Shown here in pieces: positions 26,880 to 34,166 of a stretch of DNA of 64,000 nucleotides. Position numbers and translations under genes: made by a program. The first letter of the stretch is position 1. Each line of letters opens with the position of its first letter. The notes under the pieces are model-generated. The model made no database searches and had not been told where the DNA came from. It was given only the letters and a program-made list of their open reading frames with translations. This DNA comes from Gluconobacter cerevisiae (GTDB lineage Bacteria; Pseudomonadota; Alphaproteobacteria; Acetobacterales; Acetobacteraceae), in the NCBI RefSeq assembly GCF_015244675.1, contig NZ_JABCQO010000002.1, positions 248,001-312,000 of the forward strand, in the 5' to 3' direction.

Positions 26880-27350
26880 TCAGTCTTCGGTGGGCAGGCG
26901 GATGGTCTGACCCGGATAAATGTCATCCTTGGCCGTGACAAGCGGCTGATTGGCATCCAGCAACTCATCGCCGGTGATGTCCTGCGGCAGCTTGTCCGCA
27001 ACCTCATCAAGCGTTTTGCTTGTCTTGATCTCCAGAAAATCCGGGTCCGGAGTTCCGGCGGGCACGGCAATTTCGGCCTCGACTGCGGAGACGCCCGCGA
27101 CATTGCCTGCTGCAAGGATCATCTGGTCGCGGTCCTTGGCGTTGTCCGCCTTGCCACGCAGATAGATCGTGCGGTCATCGATCACCAGATGGGACATATG
27201 CATCTGGGCGAGACCGAATCTCTTGAAGGCACGCTTGATGACGCTCTCCCCGGGCTTGGGGGGCAGGGGCGCATCAAGGGACTGCACCAGTCCTTCGAGG
27301 GAACCTTCGCCGATACGGCCGGCCTTGGGATTGAAGCGGTAGATTTTCAT
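26880..27350 (-). CDS. BON and LysM domain protein (YgaU/Kbp-like)
   Basis: A 156-aa protein. Residues ~45-100 look like a BON domain (HLVIDDRTIYLRGKADNAKD) and residues ~107-154 like a LysM module (TLDEVADKLPQDITGDELLD, then PGQTIRLP). This two-domain order is that of E. coli YgaU, a small cytosolic potassium-binding protein (Kbp). No signal peptide is present, which fits that reading over a peptidoglycan-binding role. The Kir channel gene lies ~5 kb away, which may be coincidence. The function here is inferred from domain order. Confidence 0.75.
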   Translation of the reverse strand: MKIYRFNPKAGRIGEGSLEGLVQSLDAPLPPKPGESVIKRAFKRFGLAQMHMSHLVIDDRTIYLRGKADNAKDRDQMILAAGNVAGVSAVEAEIAVPAGTPDPDFLEIKTSKTLDEVADKLPQDITGDELLDANQPLVTAKDDIYPGQTIRLPTED

Positions 27351-27531
27351 ACTGAAACTCGAAAAATCGTGTTGCTCCCCTTCAGGAGTGCTCGGAAAAA
27401 AGCGAAGGGGAGATCCGGACAGTCAGCGCAACCGGAAGAGAGATGGTTGCGCAACTTCCTGGTCCCCACTGCAAGAAAATGACCACGCTTGCAAGCAGGT
27501 TTTGATTGACCCCGTCCGGGGACTCCTGTAG
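27351..27531. repeat. Intergenic region with two strong hairpins
   Basis: No gene is supported. CTCCCCTTC (27375-27383) pairs with GAAGGGGAG (27404-27412), and GCGCAACC (27426-27433) pairs with GGTTGCGC (27445-27452). On the minus strand the first hairpin begins 25 bases upstream of the BON/LysM start, so it would be in that gene's leader. A possible -35 element for rpsD (TTGATT, 27502-27507) and weak -10 (CTGTAG, 27526-27531) lie at the right edge. Confidence 0.45.
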
Positions 27532-27715
27532 GCGCGACGGCACAGCCGGAAACGTGGACGTACCGGCCGGTCCATCAGTGCGGGAGTCTGCAACCCCGCC
27601 GGTCCGGCATCTGGGTGCGCGCCCGCTCTTTCCAATCCGGGAGAGAGCCTACCGGCACAACAAAACGGACCGCCATGCAGCATGGGGCGGTTCTGATGAG
27701 TACAGGGGTCAACCC
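27532..27715 (+). promoter_or_regulatory. Candidate structured leader of rpsD
   Basis: About 180 non-coding bases before rpsD carry several helices. GCGGG (27580-27584) pairs with CCCGC (27595-27599). ACCGCC (27669-27674) pairs with GGCGGT (27686-27691) and encloses an ATG/CAT stem. GCCGGTCC is repeated at 27566-27573 and 27598-27605. In E. coli, S4 represses its own operon through a leader pseudoknot. A similar role here is inferred from length, structure and the stand-alone rpsD. The exact fold was not computed. Confidence 0.4.
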
Positions 27716-28333
27716 ATGTCAAAGCGTCTTGAGAGCAAGTACAAGATCAACCGCCGCCTCGGCGTCAACCTGTGGGGCCGTGCCAAGTCCCCGGTCAACC
27801 GTCGCGAATACGGCCCCGGCCAGCATGGTCAGCGCCGCAAGCAGAAGCCTTCCGACTTCTCCATCCAGCTGATGGCCAAGCAGAAGCTCAAGGGCTACTA
27901 CGGCAACATCAGCGAGAAGCAGTTCCGCAAGTATTATGACGAAGCCGTCCGTCGCAAGGGCGATACGTCCGAGAACCTGATCGGTCTGCTCGAGCGTCGT
28001 CTGGACGCCGTTGTGTACCGTCTGAAGTTCGCGATCACGCCGTTCGCATCGCGTCAGTTCATCAGCCACGGCCACGTCACGGTCAACGGCAAGAAGGTGA
28101 ACATCCCGTCCTACCTCGTGAAGGAAGGCGACGTCATCGAAGTTCGTTCCTCCTCCAAGCAGCTCGCCATTGTGCTCGACGCTGTGCAGACGGGTGAGCG
28201 CGACACGCCGGAATACGTTGAAGTCGATCACCGCCAGATGAAGGGTACGTTCCTGCGTATTCCGGTTCTCACGGACGTGCCTTATCCGGTGCAGATGGAA
28301 CCGAACCTGGTTGTCGAGTTCTACTCCCGCTGA
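27716..28333 (+). CDS. rpsD: 30S ribosomal protein S4
   Basis: A 205-aa primary 16S rRNA-binding protein that starts small-subunit assembly and helps set decoding accuracy. The N-terminus [20 protein letters not shown] and the S4 RNA-binding domain ([20 protein letters not shown], then [19 protein letters not shown]) are clear. I chose ATG at 27716, with AGGGG eight bases upstream. The frame is open further left, but the extra 70 codons are not S4-like. As in many alphaproteobacteria, rpsD stands alone rather than in the alpha operon. A strong terminator follows. Confidence 0.97.
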   Translation: MSKRLESKYKINRRLGVNLWGRAKSPVNRREYGPGQHGQRRKQKPSDFSIQLMAKQKLKGYYGNISEKQFRKYYDEAVRRKGDTSENLIGLLERRLDAVVYRLKFAITPFASRQFISHGHVTVNGKKVNIPSYLVKEGDVIEVRSSSKQLAIVLDAVQTGERDTPEYVEVDHRQMKGTFLRIPVLTDVPYPVQMEPNLVVEFYSR

Positions 28334-28374
28334 TCCTGAACCGGGCTTTTGGGCCCGGATCGGAATGCGACCGG

Positions 28375-28413
28375 AAAATGCCGGATGGGTTCTCCCATCC
28401 GGCATTTTTTTAT
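28375..28413 (+). terminator. Intrinsic terminator of rpsD
   Basis: A 13-bp perfect stem AATGCCGGATGGG / CCCATCCGGCATT with loop TTCT and a following T-run. A shorter GC hairpin (CCGGGC 28341-28346 with GCCCGG 28353-28358) lies between it and the stop codon. Confidence 0.93.
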
Positions 28414-28495
28414 TCTGGCTGGAAGAGGCGGTAGTGATGTATCGTTCTGTTGCCGAGTGATGCGGTCTGTGTCGCAGGGAGTGGGGCAGAGGCAC

Positions 28496-28774
28496 ATGCG
28501 ATCTGGGCTATGGATCATTCTGATTTTCGCGGGTGTGTGCGTTTCTGCGCAGGCACGCGGCATCAACACCTTCATTGCACCCGACATGCACTATCATCCG
28601 CCACCAACGGGGCCTCATCCCGTCCACTGCAAGGATGGAAGCATTGTCTGGACGCCCAGACGCTGTCGGGTCATTCCGCCTGTGATGGAGCGTACGGCGG
28701 CGGGAAAGACCGTGGATTCCGTGCGTAATGTCGTTCGCAGTCTCACAGGGCATACACTGGGGTTCCGCTGGTAA
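28496..28774 (+). CDS. Small secreted protein, unknown function
   Basis: ATG at 28496 gives 92 aa with a signal peptide (MRSGLWIILIFAGVCVSAQA, cleavage after AQA). The mature part has two Cys (CKDG and RRCRV), possibly a disulfide, and a HYHPPPTGPHPVH segment rich in His and Pro that might bind metal. I know of no domain match. An in-frame ATG further upstream (near 28459) would add 12 residues before the signal and is less likely. It lies between rpsD and prfC. Confidence 0.55.
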   Translation: MRSGLWIILIFAGVCVSAQARGINTFIAPDMHYHPPPTGPHPVHCKDGSIVWTPRRCRVIPPVMERTAAGKTVDSVRNVVRSLTGHTLGFRW

Positions 28775-28961
28775 GTTCGCGCGGGAACAGCGCCTTTCTC
28801 CCTTGACGGAAAAAGCCGGTTTCTCCACATTGCGCCTCCCAACGGAAAAGCACATTTTCCGGGTGTCCCCCACTGTTGTCAGACGTGCTATCTGACCCCG
28901 GACACTGCGAGGGAGCCGGTCCCGGACTTCTCCCGGATTTGCTGTTGTCATCGGAGGCATC

Positions 28962-30509
28962 ATGTCAGAGGCGCAGAGCGCTGAAATCAGCCGCGAGATC
29001 GCTCGTCGGCGTACGTTCGCAATCATTTCCCATCCTGACGCCGGTAAGACGACCCTGACCGAACGCATCCTGCGAGCGGGTGGTGCGATCCAGATGGCGG
29101 GCAATGTCCGCGCCAAGGGCGAACGTCGTCGCACGAAGTCCGACTGGATGGGGATCGAACGCGACCGTGGCATTTCCGTCGTGACATCGGTCATGACCTT
29201 CGAATATGGCGACTGCGTCTTCAACCTGCTCGATACGCCGGGCCATGAAGACTTCTCCGAAGACACCTATCGCACCCTGACGGCCGTGGACTGCGCGGTC
29301 ATGGTCATCGACGCTGCCAAAGGTATCGAAGACCGGACCCGCAAACTGTTCGAAATCTGCCGCCTGCGCGACATTCCCATCGTCACCTTCATCAACAAGA
29401 TGGACCGTGAAGCGCAGGACTGTTTTGCGCTGCTCGACGAAATCGCCAATACGCTTGCGCTGGACACGTCTCCGGCAACATGGCCGATCGGGCGTGCAGC
29501 CAAGTTCATTGGCACTTATGATCTGCGGACGCAGGAAGTGCATACGAAAGAGCCTGTCGGCGAAGACGATCCCCGCATCATCCAGATGCGCGAGGAAGTC
29601 GAACTTGCCGAAGCCGCACTTCCCCTGTTCGATCAGGACTCCTTCGACGCGGGCCATCTGTCCCCGGTCTTCTTTGGCTCGGCCATGAAGGAAATCGGTG
29701 TGACGGACCTGCTCGACGCGCTTGTGGCTTATGGTCCCCCACCTCGTGCGCAGCAGACCGAAACACGCGAGGTCAAGGCTTCCGAAGATCAGGTCACGGC
29801 GCTGATTTTCAAGATTCAAGCCAATATGGACCCGAACCATCGTGACCGTATGGCTTTCGCCCGCGTCTGTTCAGGCCGTCTGACCCGTGGGATGCGCCTT
29901 AAGCATGTCCGGACCGGTAAGCAGTTTGCCCTGCATACACCGCAGTTCTTCTTCGCCCGTGACCGCCAGCTTGCCGAAGAGGCGTTCGGTGGCGACGTTG
30001 TTGGTATTCCGAACCACGGCACGTTACGGATTGGCGATACGCTGAGCGAGAGCGAAGATCTGCGCTTTACGGGCGTGCCACACTTCGCCCCCGAAATTCT
30101 GCGCCGTGTCCGTCTTGATGACGCGATGAAGGCCAAGAAGCTGCGTCAGGCCCTTGTGGAGCTGGCCGAGGAGGGTGTGGTGCAGCTTTTCCGTCCGCAG
30201 GATGGCCTCTCGCCGATCGTGGGCGTGGTTGGAACGCTCCAGCTTGACGTGCTTCAGTCCCGTCTTCAGGGCGAATACGGTGTGACCATCGGCTTCGAGA
30301 GCACGCCCTACTCGCTGGCCCGCTGGATCACGGGTGACCGCGCCAAGATCGAGATGTTTCAGGATATGAACCGCTCTGCCATGGCCGACGATCTGGATGG
30401 AGATCCGGTTTTCCTCGCGACCTCTTCTTTCATGATGCGCCGGACCATCGAGATGAATCCCGATCTTGCGTTTCATGACATCAAACAGATCGGCATGTCA
30501 GCCGCCTGA
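28962..30509 (+). CDS. prfC: Peptide chain release factor 3
   Basis: A 515-aa translational GTPase that removes RF1/RF2 from the ribosome after termination. G1 is ISHPDAGKTTLTE (residues ~22-34), G3 is DTPGHEDFSED near residue 92 and G4 is NKMDRE near residue 145. ERDRGISVVTSVM is the switch I region specific for RF3. GGAGG lies just before the ATG. A strong terminator follows. The ~190 bases upstream show no gene. Confidence 0.96.
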   Translation: MSEAQSAEISREIARRRTFAIISHPDAGKTTLTERILRAGGAIQMAGNVRAKGERRRTKSDWMGIERDRGISVVTSVMTFEYGDCVFNLLDTPGHEDFSEDTYRTLTAVDCAVMVIDAAKGIEDRTRKLFEICRLRDIPIVTFINKMDREAQDCFALLDEIANTLALDTSPATWPIGRAAKFIGTYDLRTQEVHTKEPVGEDDPRIIQMREEVELAEAALPLFDQDSFDAGHLSPVFFGSAMKEIGVTDLLDALVAYGPPPRAQQTETREVKASEDQVTALIFKIQANMDPNHRDRMAFARVCSGRLTRGMRLKHVRTGKQFALHTPQFFFARDRQLAEEAFGGDVVGIPNHGTLRIGDTLSESEDLRFTGVPHFAPEILRRVRLDDAMKAKKLRQALVELAEEGVVQLFRPQDGLSPIVGVVGTLQLDVLQSRLQGEYGVTIGFESTPYSLARWITGDRAKIEMFQDMNRSAMADDLDGDPVFLATSSFMMRRTIEMNPDLAFHDIKQIGMSAA

Positions 30510-30518
30510 CAAGAAAAA

Positions 30519-30549
30519 CCCCCGCTCTGAAAGGAGCGGGTTTTTTTTT
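30519..30549. terminator. Intrinsic terminator between prfC and mtnK
   Basis: CCCGCTC (30521-30527) pairs with GAGCGGG (30534-30540), flanked by A-run and a nine-base T-run on the plus strand. The A-run makes it work in both directions. The prfC-side T-run ends at the stop codon of mtnK (minus strand). Confidence 0.92.
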
Positions 30550-30550
30550 A

Positions 30551-31738
30551 TCATAGTCCCATCAGGGAGAGGATGTCGGCAAAACTCCGTAGCGATGCAC
30601 TCTGCACCACTAGTGTCCGTCCGATCTGAAGCGCTTTCTGTCGCGCCAAAAGACGATCCTTTTCGGTGCGGCACAATTCGTAGTCGGCGACCTGTGCAAA
30701 CCCGACCGTCCGTCGGATCATTTCCAGTCCACAAAATCCCGCCGTATCGCGCAGGATACTATTCAGGAACGCCTCGATCAGATCCTGACGGGCCGCAGGT
30801 TCGGAGAGTGTCCAAAGATCGCCGCCGTCTTTCGAGAGGCTGGAGCGTAATTCTGTTGAGACGCTTTTCCAGAAGGCCAGCATTTCGCTTCTGAGGAACG
30901 CAACCTTGTAGGGGGCGGCGCAGAGATGCAGCGCCAGATTGCCCAGATAAAGCCCGCAGTCGAACCCGACCGGCCCCATCGTAGCGAACTCGCCGTCAAT
31001 GACGCGGACATCCGAACCGTCCAGCATGATCGAGCCGGTGTGCAGATCGCCATGAAGCAGCGCCTGCCTTGCCGTCAGGAAGCGCTCCTGTAGTCGGCCG
31101 ACAGCGAGGTGCAGTGTTCGGTCGGTCTGAAGTGCTTTCACGTCTTCGCGCAGACCGGCTTCCGGTTCCGGGTTGCGATCGCAAACGCGGTACGGGTCTG
31201 TCAGGATCAGATCGACCGTAATGCGGGTGAGGGCGGTATTGCCGGAAAACTGCTCCAGCAGGCGCGCTCCGGCCTCAAACGGCTGGTTTACCCATCCTGT
31301 CGCCTGCACGGTTCTGGCAATATAGGCACCGATCACGGCGGAAAATCCCGGAGCCGCCCGGGCCGCGATCAGCGCCGATCGCAGAACTTCATGCGCCGTC
31401 AGACATTCCATGACGATCAGAAACAGATCTGCATCATAGGCCAAGAACTCCGGCATCAACCCCGGAACGGCAGGTGCCACAGTCTGCATATAGCGTGATT
31501 CATACAGCGCCCGCTCCAGCGGCATGGGCCAGTCCGGCGCCACGCGGACATGAGGCAGAGCCTGCTTGCAGCAGAGAACTCCAACCGGACCGTCTACCAG
31601 AAACACCGTGTTGAGATTGCCGTCGCTGACCTCCCGGATGCTCCAATCCGCAGCCTCGCCTCCCAGTCGTTCCGACAGATCCGGCTGCTGTGCGAGCCAG
31701 TCCCGTAGCCCTGAAGCATCCAGAATACGGTAGGTCAT
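30551..31738 (-). CDS. mtnK: S-methyl-5-thioribose kinase
   Basis: A 395-aa kinase that phosphorylates methylthioribose in methionine salvage from methylthioadenosine. SDGNLNTVFLV is the Gly-rich loop, LLHGDLHTGSIML near residue 230 is the catalytic loop, and VIDGEFATMGPVGFDCGLYL is the metal-binding segment typical of MTR kinase over choline kinases. Its ATG overlaps the NUDIX gene's stop as ATGA. The isomerase (mtnA) and later salvage genes are not in the window. Confidence 0.9.
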   Translation of the reverse strand: MTYRILDASGLRDWLAQQPDLSERLGGEAADWSIREVSDGNLNTVFLVDGPVGVLCCKQALPHVRVAPDWPMPLERALYESRYMQTVAPAVPGLMPEFLAYDADLFLIVMECLTAHEVLRSALIAARAAPGFSAVIGAYIARTVQATGWVNQPFEAGARLLEQFSGNTALTRITVDLILTDPYRVCDRNPEPEAGLREDVKALQTDRTLHLAVGRLQERFLTARQALLHGDLHTGSIMLDGSDVRVIDGEFATMGPVGFDCGLYLGNLALHLCAAPYKVAFLRSEMLAFWKSVSTELRSSLSKDGGDLWTLSEPAARQDLIEAFLNSILRDTAGFCGLEMIRRTVGFAQVADYELCRTEKDRLLARQKALQIGRTLVVQSASLRSFADILSLMGL

Positions 31739-32433
31739 CGGTTTCGCTCCAGCATGGCGGATAATGTAGGGACGAGCGGTGTGGGCAGTGTCGTATCGGG
31801 CCGGATCAACATCAGCCTCTGGTATTCTGCATTACCCAGACGGTTGCAGCGTTCTTTCAGAGATTCGAAATCCAGCGTGGCGATGATGTCCATGCCGATA
31901 TCCACAATATGGGTCTGCGGGTGTTCACAGGCCAGAAGACAACCTCCGATGTGACATTCCATCTCAGACACCCCCAGTTCTTCAAGACATTCCGCCATCA
32001 ACTGGGCCGCCAGATCAATCTGCGCCTCGCCATCGCGGCTTTCCACATTGCCCGCTGGAGCGCCCTGCCAGTATCCGGGCAGGTAAATGGATGTTTCTGA
32101 ACGCTGCCCGATGACGATCCCGTCGGTTGTCCGCAACAGGCCTACGACCGCCAGTGGACGCAGAAAATCCGCACCATACAGATCTGGCTCCCGCATCTGG
32201 GCCAGAACCCGCCTGTATTCCGACCAGTGCCCGCTGATGATTTCAGCTTCGATGACATCGGCACAGAAAACGCGCCCGTTATAGAGCGTGGGATGTTTCG
32301 CAAGTGCGGCATTCCAGTGTGATGCTACACGACTTTCGATCGCTGGAGACAGGTCCGGCATAGGCCGCGCGATCCGAACCGCGACCTGAGGGGCCAAAGG
32401 GGTGACGGGCCATGCAGATCGAAAATCAGTCAT
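31735..32433 (-). CDS. NUDIX-fold hydrolase coupled to mtnK
   Basis: A 232-aa protein. The C-terminal two thirds look like a NUDIX domain, but the box is degenerate: AECLEELGV keeps the catalytic glutamates, while the upstream Gly and Glu of the consensus are not in place. The N-terminal ~85 residues (HWNAALAKHPTLYNGRVF) carry a LYNGRVF segment seen in some NUDIX subfamilies with an extra N-terminal domain. It is translated just before mtnK (ATGA overlap). A role in clearing a nucleotide or sugar phosphate in the salvage pathway is possible but unproven. Confidence 0.75.
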   Translation of the reverse strand: MTDFRSAWPVTPLAPQVAVRIARPMPDLSPAIESRVASHWNAALAKHPTLYNGRVFCADVIEAEIISGHWSEYRRVLAQMREPDLYGADFLRPLAVVGLLRTTDGIVIGQRSETSIYLPGYWQGAPAGNVESRDGEAQIDLAAQLMAECLEELGVSEMECHIGGCLLACEHPQTHIVDIGMDIIATLDFESLKERCNRLGNAEYQRLMLIRPDTTLPTPLVPTLSAMLERNR

Positions 32434-32505
32434 CGGTCGCTCCGGATGAGGCAGCGGAAGGGGAGTCTTTCATGGACCGGAACTTTCGGGTCCGCAACGC
32501 CCCCT

Positions 32506-33369
32506 TCAGGGCATGTCCAGTCGGATTGAAACCGGGCAGTGATCTGAAAGACCCTCAGGGGTCGTATCGTTTTTATAGGTCATGACCCGCAGGCTGTCCG
32601 GCACGAGCCAGTTCTGTGCCGCATTGCCGAGAAGAATATGGTCGATGAAATATTCGCCGCCCCAGCACGGACTGGCCTTGCCCGCTGTTGTTAGCGTCAC
32701 CGGCGTTTCAGTCTCGATCTGCTGCATCAGCGGATCATGCAGCGTCAGGCGCCGGTTGAAATCCCCCAGAACGGCATAGGCCTCGCCCTCGTCCTGTCGT
32801 TCGAGCATCCAGTCCTGCATGACGCGGACCTGCTGATACAGGGTAGGGCAGGAGTGCTGACGCTGGTTCAGCGGCTGGTCCCAACACCCTGTCTTGAGAT
32901 GCACGACCAGCAGACGCAGGGTGGCGTGTTCATCGCTGATGGTGACGTCCAAGCCCCCGCGGAGTTGATGAGGCGCATCTGGTGCCGCGACATTGAGGGC
33001 CGAGAGTTCCTCATTGACCGTCACATGCAGATCACGACGGACGGCGACGCCTACTCTCTGCACCACCGCATCAGGCGTCATGACGATCTGATATGTTTTA
33101 GGGTTGAAAACGCGGGAAGCGACGATCGGGCCGTCCACTTCCTCAAAAGCCACGACATCAGAGTCCAGATGCCGGGCATAAGCCGCGAGTTTTGAAAAAT
33201 CGCGATGCTCTCCACCGGGAACATCGTCCGGCAGTGCTCCATCGCCCGTAGAGCGCAGGGTCAGCCAGTCCATGTTCCAGGTTGAGAGTTTCAGAATATG
33301 CGCCGAAGCTGTTCCCATGCTGGCGATCCCTATAAGACCGGCCAGCACGGAAGTAGTGGCCTGTTTCAG
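32506..33369 (-). CDS. Secreted endonuclease/exonuclease/phosphatase-family protein
   Basis: A DNase I-like fold protein of ~287 aa. LSTWNMDWL, VVAFEEVDG, VLGDFNRRL and LSDHCPVSIRL mark the four conserved motifs with catalytic Asn, Glu, Asp-Asn and His. The start is unusual: CTG at 33367-33369 overlaps the carbonic anhydrase TGA (CTGA), has AAGGA eight bases upstream, and yields a signal peptide with a Lys (KQATTSVLAGLIGIASMG, cleavage after ASA). GTG at 33348 lacks a ribosome site and a basic n-region. The protein is probably periplasmic. Its substrate (nucleic acid, lipid or sugar phosphate) is unknown. Confidence 0.82.
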   Translation of the reverse strand: MKQATTSVLAGLIGIASMGTASAHILKLSTWNMDWLTLRSTGDGALPDDVPGGEHRDFSKLAAYARHLDSDVVAFEEVDGPIVASRVFNPKTYQIVMTPDAVVQRVGVAVRRDLHVTVNEELSALNVAAPDAPHQLRGGLDVTISDEHATLRLLVVHLKTGCWDQPLNQRQHSCPTLYQQVRVMQDWMLERQDEGEAYAVLGDFNRRLTLHDPLMQQIETETPVTLTTAGKASPCWGGEYFIDHILLGNAAQNWLVPDSLRVMTYKNDTTPEGLSDHCPVSIRLDMP

Positions 33370-34064
33370 GCGGCCTGTCCTTCGGTAACACGCATTTCCT
33401 CAAGAACGCTCTCGACGGTGCGTGTCTTGCGTGTGCTCTCATCGATGATGAGGATCTCGCCCTTGGGAATGTCGTAGAACCAGCCCTGAAGCTTCAGTTC
33501 GCCCTGTGCCATAGCCCGCACAACGGCAGGATGGGTGCGAAGATGCACAAGCTGGAGCATGACGTTGTATTCGGCGAGCGAACGGATGTCTTCCGGGCCG
33601 GCATCCTCTGCCTTCAGGTTGCCAAGTGCTGCGCGAGCGGCTTCACCGTGGCGCATCCAGCTCTTGACCGTCGGCAGATTGTCCAGCTTCGGGGAATTCA
33701 GATCCATCAGCGCGCCCATGGCGCCACAGTTGGAGTGACCGCAGATGATGACGTTCTTTACCTTGAGCGCGCCAACTGCATATTCGATCGCAGACGACAC
33801 ACCGCCCAGCATTTCGCCATAGGCCGGCACGATATTGCCGACATTGCGCACGATGAACAGCTCACCCGGCTCTGTCTGGGTAATCAGACTTGGGCTGATC
33901 CGGCTGTCCGCGCAGGTGATGAACAGGGTTGACGGAGACTGGCTGGAGGCCAGACTCTCGAACAGTTCTGCACTCTCGGGATAAACGTCCGTTTCGAATT
34001 TCCGGACGCCGCCCAGCAGTTTCGCCAGAGTATCACGACCACAGGCCATGGTGTTCTCCTTCAT
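33366..34064 (-). CDS. Beta-class carbonic anhydrase
   Basis: A 232-aa zinc enzyme interconverting CO2 and bicarbonate. ITCADSRI gives Cys51 and the Asp53/Arg55 dyad, and CGHSNCGAM gives His110 and Cys113, so all zinc ligands are present. Aerobic alphaproteobacteria need such an enzyme to supply bicarbonate to carboxylases such as AccABCD, whose alpha subunit is encoded at 42 kb. Two ATGs (34064 and six codons later) could start it. It is followed with overlap by the EEP-family gene. Confidence 0.94.
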   Translation of the reverse strand: MKENTMACGRDTLAKLLGGVRKFETDVYPESAELFESLASSQSPSTLFITCADSRISPSLITQTEPGELFIVRNVGNIVPAYGEMLGGVSSAIEYAVGALKVKNVIICGHSNCGAMGALMDLNSPKLDNLPTVKSWMRHGEAARAALGNLKAEDAGPEDIRSLAEYNVMLQLVHLRTHPAVVRAMAQGELKLQGWFYDIPKGEILIIDESTRKTRTVESVLEEMRVTEGQAA

Positions 34065-34105
34065 CTTGAACTACCGGGCAGTTAGAAGGCTTTATCAGGA
34101 CAGGT

Positions 34106-34134
34106 AAAGCATGATTCCGGTCAACCCATGCTTT
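34106..34134 (-). terminator. Hairpin between alaS and the carbonic anhydrase gene
   Basis: AAAGCATG (34106-34113) pairs with CATGCTTT (34127-34134), 32 bases after the alaS stop on the minus strand. Only T-rich stem ends are present, not a run, so termination may be partial and read-through into the carbonic anhydrase gene is possible. Confidence 0.4.
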
Positions 34135-34166
34135 GTCACTGCCCTGACATACCATGATGCGATTGC

